From Frankia sp. AgB1.9 (GTDB taxonomy: Bacteria; Actinomycetota; Actinomycetes; Frankiales; Frankiaceae), in NCBI RefSeq assembly GCF_016786355.1, contig NZ_JADWYX010000028.1:1-64000 (forward strand): a DNA stretch of 64,000 bases, in the 5' to 3' direction. Shown one piece after another: positions 58,951 through 64,000 of the stretch. The notes below the pieces were generated by a model. That model had not been told where the DNA came from. It saw only the letters and a program-made list of their open reading frames with translations, and made no database searches. Each line of letters opens with the position of its first letter. Within the stretch, counting starts at the first letter, position 1. The translations under genes were made by a program, and so were the position numbers.

Positions 58951-61377
58951 TCAGGTCAGGCGCTGTAGCTGGGGAAGGGCGTCGGGTAGGCAGATGACGT
59001 TCTCGCTGGCCAGGGTCTTCATCTCGGGCTCGGACACGCCCAGCTCGGCCAGGATCTCCACGGCCTGCGAGCCCACCGCGCCAGGGCTCGCCCCGACCCG
59101 CGGCGGCGTCTCCGAGAGCCACCGTCCGATGCCGGGCCGCGCGACGTCCTTGCCGTCCAGGCCCCGCTCGAAGTAGACGACACCCCGCCGATGCAGGTAG
59201 GCGACCGCGTCATCGATGGAGACGAGGATCTGCGCCGCGATGCCGGCCTGCGTCAACAGCGCCACCCAGTGGTCGGCCGACTCGTCGGCGAACCGGGAGG
59301 CCAGCATCTCGGCCAGGACTCCGCCCGGGTTCCGCCAGCTGTAGTCGGACTGGCTGCCTTCCAGCCCTGTCGCGCGCAGCAGCGCGACCAGCTCCTCCCG
59401 GCGCGCCGCGAGGAAGATCCACCGGTCCTTGGTGGCGTAGAAGCGGTACAGCGCGTGGGCGCCGTACTCGTTGCGCAGCCGGTCGGGACCACCGTCCTTC
59501 AAGGCACCGTCCCTCACGTCACCGTCGGTCACTTGCGCCTCGGCCGTGAGGTAGGCGGCCTGGTGCAGCGTCGAGCCCTGGGCCAGCGAGGCGCCGACCT
59601 TCTGCCCGCCACCACCGCGCAGCCGCGCGAACAGGCCGACGGCCACGGCATAGGCGCCGAGGATCCCGGTGTCGGCGTCGTTGATCGGCGTCGGCTGGTA
59701 GAGCGTCCAGCCGAAGCGCGAGCCGTAACGCCAGCTCATCCCGGTCGCCGCGTTGCACTGGTTCTCGTAGCCGCGGCGGTGCGCCCACGGGCCGGTGAGG
59801 CCGTAGGCGGTGATGGAGCAGTAGACGAGCCCCGGGTTCAGCCGGCTGGCCCGCTCGTAGTCGATGCCGTACCTGGCCTGCGACTTGGGCGTGAAGTTGG
59901 TGACGAGCATGTCGGAGGCCCGGATCAGGTCGCCCGCGAGCCGCCCGCCCGCCTCGCTCTTCGCGTCCAGCAGGATGGTGCGCTTCCCCCGGTGCAGCTG
60001 GCCGACGATGCCGTCGGTCACCGCCGGAACCGTGTTGCCCACCTTGATGACGTCAGCGCCGAAGTCGGCCAGCAGCCGGGCCGCTGTCGGGCCGGCCACG
60101 GCCTGGCTCACGTCGATGGCCTGGTAGCCCTCCAGCGGAAGGTCGATGGCGCCCGTCGCAGGCCCGTCCGGGGCCTTGGGACCGGCGGGGGTGGCGCCGA
60201 GTTCGGCGAGGATCGCGGCGCGGTCCTGGTCGGGCAGGTGGCGCGGCCGGGGCGCCGGGACCGCGGCCAGGTCGAAGCCGCGCCCCGGCAGGACGATCGG
60301 GCCGGCCACCGGGTCATCGAGCGTCACGACGGCGCCGGACTGGGCCGCGTGCTCGGTGGCGACCCACTGCGCCGGCGTCCGGACCATCGAGACCGGCATC
60401 TCCGCCTTGGCAGCGACCTCGTCCCACCAGGTCGACGGGTGGCTACGGACCAGCTCGGTGAACATCGCCATGGCGGTGTCCCGCTTCGCCAGCGAGAACG
60501 TCCGGTTCGCGACGTCGATCAGCCCGAGGCGTTCCCACTCCGGCGCGACCCCGGCCGCCACGAGCAGCGGGATGACGAACTTCGAGTAGGGCGACAGGTC
60601 GATCATCCCGCCGTCCGCGCAGGTGTAGGTCAGGTCGCGCAGCATGTGGTTGTCGCCCATGAGCGGGTTCTCGTAGACCCGCATGCCGAGCATCGTGCTG
60701 TACGCCTCGGCGTAGGCCTCCGCGAGCGGGACCTCGACCCGTTGGCCCCGCCCGGTGCGCTCGCGGGCGATCAGCGCCATGACGACGGACACTGCCCCCA
60801 TCAGGCCGCCGAAGTTGGACGCCGTGGTGATCGGGGTGAACAGCGGCGCCGCGGGGTCCGCCACCTTGGCCCTGGTCCGCCCGGACGGGTCCCAGTGCTC
60901 CTTGAGGGGCCGGTACCCGGCGACGGCCGTCTGCAGCACGCCCTCCCAGGCCGCCACGTCCGCCTTCTCGTCGTCGGCCGCGAAGCCCGGCAGCGAGCAG
61001 TAGACCAGCCGCTCGTTGAGGTCGCGCGCCGCCGCCGGCCCGAGGCCGAGGCGGTCCATGACGCCCGGCCGGAAGTTCTCGATCACCACGTCGGCGCGCG
61101 CCACCAGGTCCCGCGCGGTGGCCCGGTCGGCCGCGCCGCGCAGGTCCAGGGTGATCCGCCGCTTGCTCCGGTTGAAGAACGCGTCGGTCGGTCCGAGTGC
61201 CCCGGCGGCCCGCGGGGAGTCGACGTGCACGACGTCGGCCCCCGCCTCGGCCAGCAGCAGCGCGGCAAGCGGCCCCGCGATCTGGTGGCCGAAGTCCACC
61301 ACCCGGACCCCGGCCAGCCCGGCGCCGACGCTGACATCAGCGCTGAGACCGGCGCGCTGCGACCTAGTTGACTGCAC
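58951..61377 (-). CDS. Tandem two-domain CaiB/BaiF CoA-transferase
   Basis: An 808-aa protein with two family III CoA-transferase domains. Domain 1 (about 1-390) starts GLAGVRVVDFGHQIAGPLAA; its active-site segment reads TPITTASNFGGLMGA and seems to lack the Asp. Domain 2 (about 425-808) starts LEGYQAIDVSQAVAGPTAAR and has TPINDADTGILGAYA, which retains Asp. The GTG at 61377 lies inside the 3' end of the acyl-CoA ligase gene (14-base overlap) with GGGAGGG 8 bases upstream. The two halves may form an internal pseudo-dimer with one active site. Confidence 0.88.
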   Translation of the reverse strand: MQSTRSQRAGLSADVSVGAGLAGVRVVDFGHQIAGPLAALLLAEAGADVVHVDSPRAAGALGPTDAFFNRSKRRITLDLRGAADRATARDLVARADVVIENFRPGVMDRLGLGPAAARDLNERLVYCSLPGFAADDEKADVAAWEGVLQTAVAGYRPLKEHWDPSGRTRAKVADPAAPLFTPITTASNFGGLMGAVSVVMALIARERTGRGQRVEVPLAEAYAEAYSTMLGMRVYENPLMGDNHMLRDLTYTCADGGMIDLSPYSKFVIPLLVAAGVAPEWERLGLIDVANRTFSLAKRDTAMAMFTELVRSHPSTWWDEVAAKAEMPVSMVRTPAQWVATEHAAQSGAVVTLDDPVAGPIVLPGRGFDLAAVPAPRPRHLPDQDRAAILAELGATPAGPKAPDGPATGAIDLPLEGYQAIDVSQAVAGPTAARLLADFGADVIKVGNTVPAVTDGIVGQLHRGKRTILLDAKSEAGGRLAGDLIRASDMLVTNFTPKSQARYGIDYERASRLNPGLVYCSITAYGLTGPWAHRRGYENQCNAATGMSWRYGSRFGWTLYQPTPINDADTGILGAYAVAVGLFARLRGGGGQKVGASLAQGSTLHQAAYLTAEAQVTDGDVRDGALKDGGPDRLRNEYGAHALYRFYATKDRWIFLAARREELVALLRATGLEGSQSDYSWRNPGGVLAEMLASRFADESADHWVALLTQAGIAAQILVSIDDAVAYLHRRGVVYFERGLDGKDVARPGIGRWLSETPPRVGASPGAVGSQAVEILAELGVSEPEMKTLASENVICLPDALPQLQRLT

Positions 61378-62911
61378 GGTCGCGGCCCTCCCAGTAGGGG
61401 GCCCGCAGCTTGAACTTCTGCAGCTTCCCGGTCGCCGTCCGCTCCAGGGCGTCACGCAGCTCGATGGAGGTGGGGCACTTGTAGTGCGCCATCCGCTCCC
61501 GGCAGAAGGCGATCAGCTCGGCCGGCTCGACCCGCTCCCCCGGCCGCAGCACGACCAGGGCCTTCACGGTCTCGCCCCACTTCGGGTCGGGCACACCGAT
61601 CACCGCGGCCTCGGCCACGGACTTGTGCAGGTACAGGCAGTCCTCGACCTCGATCGACGACACGTTCTCGCCGCCGGTGATGATCACGTCCTTCTTCCGG
61701 TCCGTGATCGCCAGCGTCGCGCCGTCGAGGGTCCCGCCGTCACCGGTGTGGAACCAGCCGTCCTCGATGGCGAGGGCGGTCTGCTCCGGCTGCTCCCAGT
61801 ACCCGTCGAACACGTGGTTGGAGCGGGCCATCACCTCGCCGGAGGGGTCGAGCCGGATGCGGACGCCCAGCGCCGGGACGCCGGCCTGTGCCAGCAGCCG
61901 CGACCGCTCGTCGACGGACAGGCCGTCCCACTCGGCCCTGGACCGGTTGATCGTCAGCAGTGGCGAGGCCTCGGTGAGGCCGTAGATCTGGATGAACTCC
62001 CAGCCCAGCAGCTCCTCGACGCGCGCGACGACGGCGCTGGGCGGCGGCGCACCGGCGACGACTATCCGGACGGTGTCGCGCCCCGGGACCGGTTGGCCGG
62101 CTTCCAGTCGCACCGCGGCGGCGTCGAGGATCGAGGCGACGACGGCGGGGGCGCCGCACATCAGCGTCACGCCCTCCCGCTCGACCCGGGACAGGATGTC
62201 CTCACCGTCGATCTTGCGGATCGCGACGTGGGTGCCGCCCATACCGGTCACCGCGAAGGGCATCCCCCAGCCGTTGACGTGGAACATCGGCAGCGTGTGC
62301 AGGATGACGTCTCGGTCGGTCACCGTGGTGTGCCAGCCGAACGAGACCGCGTTGAGCCAGTTGTTGCGGTGGGTCAGCCGCACGCCCTTGGGGCGCGCCG
62401 TCGTCCCGGACGTGTAGTTGATCGTGCAGACCGCGTCCTCGTCGGGCTCCCAGGCCACCGGCGTCGCGCCGGGCGCGGCCTCGGCGAACAGCTCGGCGTC
62501 GGCCACGCCGTCCAGGACGATCCGCTCCTTGGCCTTCACGCCGGACAGCACGTCGTCTAGCTCCGGGTCGACGAGCAGCACCGACGCGCCCGAGTGCTCC
62601 ACGATGTAGGAGATCTCGGCCGCGGTCAGCCGGTAGTTGATCGGCACCAGGACCCGGCCGTACCCGCTCACCCCGTAGAAGCTGATCAGGAACCGGGCGC
62701 AGTTCGGCGACACGATCGCGACGCGCTCGCCGGCGGGGACTCCCAGCCGGTCCAGCGCCAGCGCCATCCCGCGGGCCCGCGCCGCCACCTCTCGATAGGT
62801 GAGCCGCCCGAACGAGCCGGGCCGGCCCGGCTCGTCGACCACCGCGAGGCGCTCCGGGTACACCGCCTCGGCCCGATCGAGAAAGTCCGCGACCGTCAGG
62901 GCAACCTTCAT
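61364..62911 (-). CDS. Acyl-CoA ligase (AMP-binding), medium/long-chain type
   Basis: A 515-aa class I adenylate-forming enzyme. P-loop NYTSGTTARPKGV (Ala for the usual Gly), PMFHVNGWGMPF, IYGLTEASPLLT, FHTGDGGTLDG, DRKKDVIITGGENVSSIEVE and the C-terminal Lys in RTATGKLQKFKLR. ATG 62911 with AAGGAGGG 8 bases upstream. Translationally coupled to the tandem CaiB gene. The operator at 62952 lies between it and the divergent hydratase. Activates an imported or released carboxylic acid. Confidence 0.93.
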   Translation of the reverse strand: MKVALTVADFLDRAEAVYPERLAVVDEPGRPGSFGRLTYREVAARARGMALALDRLGVPAGERVAIVSPNCARFLISFYGVSGYGRVLVPINYRLTAAEISYIVEHSGASVLLVDPELDDVLSGVKAKERIVLDGVADAELFAEAAPGATPVAWEPDEDAVCTINYTSGTTARPKGVRLTHRNNWLNAVSFGWHTTVTDRDVILHTLPMFHVNGWGMPFAVTGMGGTHVAIRKIDGEDILSRVEREGVTLMCGAPAVVASILDAAAVRLEAGQPVPGRDTVRIVVAGAPPPSAVVARVEELLGWEFIQIYGLTEASPLLTINRSRAEWDGLSVDERSRLLAQAGVPALGVRIRLDPSGEVMARSNHVFDGYWEQPEQTALAIEDGWFHTGDGGTLDGATLAITDRKKDVIITGGENVSSIEVEDCLYLHKSVAEAAVIGVPDPKWGETVKALVVLRPGERVEPAELIAFCRERMAHYKCPTSIELRDALERTATGKLQKFKLRAPYWEGRDRAVN

Positions 62912-62951
62912 CAGCCAGTCCCTCCTTTGACCGGGTTGAAACTAGCGGTTC

Positions 62952-62966
62952 TTCAACTTAGTGTAA
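62952..62966. promoter_or_regulatory. TTnnACTnAGTnnAA operator, ligase/hydratase divergon
   Basis: TTCAACTTAGTGTAA, 41 bases before the ligase start. The minus strand contains TACACT and the plus strand TAGTGT, both possible -10 elements. Confidence 0.65.
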
Positions 62967-63101
62967 ATATGGGCGGCAACGGTCCAGGCCGGGCGGGCGC
63001 GGCACTGGACAGGCGCCGCGACGCGGGCGCCAGCTCGACACAGGTCGCAGACCTCGCCGCCGAGCGGGCGCGAGGGTCCAGGTCAGGGTGGAAAGGCGCT
63101 G

Positions 63102-64000
63102 ATGATCGACTCGAAGTACCGGTACATCACGTACGAGTCCCTGGACGACGGGACGATCGTGCGGATCATGCTCAACCGCCCCGAGACGAGGAACGCCCAG
63201 AGCCGGGGGCTCCTGGTGGAGCTGGGCGAGGCGTTCCTGCGGGCCGAGGCGGACGACACGGTCCGAGTCGTGATCCTCGGCGGCCACGGCCCGATGTTCT
63301 CGACGGGCCACGACATGGGCTCGAAGGAAGGCCGGGCGGACCACGCGCCAGGGCCGAACCAGCACCCGTCGGCGACCGTCAACGGCGCGACCCGGCAGGG
63401 CGCGGAGAAGCTGATGCTGCAGGAGTGGCACCACTTCTTCGAGAACACCCGCCGGTGGCGCAACCTCCGCAAGATCACCATCGCGGCGGTGCACGGCCAG
63501 GTCTACGCCGCCGGCCTCATGCTGATGTGGGCGTGTGACCTGATCGTCGCGGCCGAGGGGACGACCTTCGCCGACATGGTCGGGACCCGGCTCGGCATGT
63601 GCGGGATGGAGTACTTCGCGCACCCGTGGGAGTTCGGCCCGCGCAAGGCCAAGGAGCTGCTGCTGACCGGCGACTCCATCGACGCGGACGAGGCCCACCG
63701 GCTCGGCATGGTCTCCAAGGTCTTCCCGGCGGACGAGCTGGCCGACAGTGCCGTGGCTCTGGCCCGGCGCATCGCGGGCATGCCCACGATGGCGGCCCTG
63801 ATGATCAAGGAGTCGGTCAACCAGACCGTCGACAACCAGGGCTTCTACAACGCGCTGAACGCCTGCTTCACGCTGCACGAGCTGAACCACGCCCACTGGG
63901 CCTGGGTCCACCAGGGCGGTTTCCCGGTCGCGACGCCGGCCGAGGACGGCGTCCCGGACTGGCGGACCAGCCCGCCCGTGCTCCCGGCGCTGCGTGCCTT
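63102..64000 (+). CDS. Enoyl-CoA hydratase/isomerase, 3' end outside window
   Basis: Crotonase-fold protein, 299 codons visible without a stop. MIDSKYRYITYESLDDGTIV at the N-terminus is followed by RIMLNRPETRNAQSRGLL, oxyanion-hole segments MFSTGHDMGSKEG and AVHGQVYAAGLMLMWACDLI, and ATFADMVGTRLGM-like TTFADMVGTRLGMCG. A long insertion of about 30 residues after DMGS is characteristic of one actinobacterial crotonase branch. ATG 63102 with GAAAGG 5 bases upstream. Divergent from the ligase-CaiB operon and sharing its operator. Confidence 0.92.
   Translation, partial: MIDSKYRYITYESLDDGTIVRIMLNRPETRNAQSRGLLVELGEAFLRAEADDTVRVVILGGHGPMFSTGHDMGSKEGRADHAPGPNQHPSATVNGATRQGAEKLMLQEWHHFFENTRRWRNLRKITIAAVHGQVYAAGLMLMWACDLIVAAEGTTFADMVGTRLGMCGMEYFAHPWEFGPRKAKELLLTGDSIDADEAHRLGMVSKVFPADELADSAVALARRIAGMPTMAALMIKESVNQTVDNQGFYNALNACFTLHELNHAHWAWVHQGGFPVATPAEDGVPDWRTSPPVLPALRA

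Noticed and set aside
62594-63538. 314-aa plus-strand ORF across the ligase/hydratase divergon
   Set aside because: It runs through the operator and ligase start antisense; the true hydratase frame starts at ATG 63102 and stays open to the window edge.

Overview
The window is very GC-rich DNA with strongly GC-biased third codon positions, many GTG starts, ATGA/GTGA start-stop overlaps, LivFGHM-type ABC transporters and large families of acyl-CoA enzymes. This fits a high-GC actinomycete. The combination of abundant CoA-catabolic paralogues with dispersed palindromic repeats suggests a Frankia-like genome, but that is inference. No rRNA, tRNA, CRISPR array, phage or transposase gene was seen. 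Both ends cut genes: an acyl-CoA ligase on the left and an enoyl-CoA hydratase on the right.

Left part (1-31.9 kb). A truncated acyl-CoA ligase is followed, on the minus strand, by an FCD-type GntR regulator with no canonical start codon and by a branched-chain-amino-acid-type ABC importer (livG plus a livH-livM-livF fusion). Next comes an Ltp2-like thiolase-fold protein divergent from MaoC, DUF35 and MaoC genes, which resembles a hydratase/retro-aldolase module for beta-branched acyl-CoAs. A TetR/methyltransferase divergon, a CaiB CoA-transferase, an ATPase relic, an NmrA/MarR divergon, a substrate-binding lipoprotein with TetR (bracketed by inverted 146-bp repeats) and a NUDIX gene follow. 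Two divergent acyl-CoA operons complete the part. One is minus (two acyl-CoA dehydrogenases, enoyl-CoA hydratase, NDP-forming acyl-CoA synthetase). The other is plus (amidohydrolase, double-hotdog dehydratase, hydratase, dehydrogenase, two tandem hydratases, acyl-CoA ligase).

Right part (31.9-64 kb). A PhoD-like Tat phosphatase and a DapB-fold dehydrogenase are followed by an orphan substrate-binding lipoprotein, a true thiolase with DUF35, and a TetR regulator. Next are an amidohydrolase-SDR-Rieske operon and a complete ABC importer whose fusion is livH-livM-livG with a separate livF. After these come CaiB-SDR, a toxin/antitoxin island (HTH-PIN and HipBA), SDR divergent from two acyl-CoA dehydrogenases, amidohydrolase-CaiB, and an acyl-CoA ligase plus tandem-domain CaiB divergent from an enoyl-CoA hydratase.

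Two candidate regulons link these operons. A 13-bp element of form GKATAnnnTATGC lies at three promoters in the left part, with a degenerate match before the GntR gene. A 15-bp palindrome TTnnACTnAGTnnAA lies at seven sites, all intergenic and all next to CoA-catabolic or transporter operons between 33.7 and 63 kb. Together the genes look like co-regulated uptake, CoA activation, dehydrogenation, hydration, carbon-carbon cleavage and CoA transfer of one or more branched or alicyclic carboxylic acids. The substrate cannot be read from the sequence.
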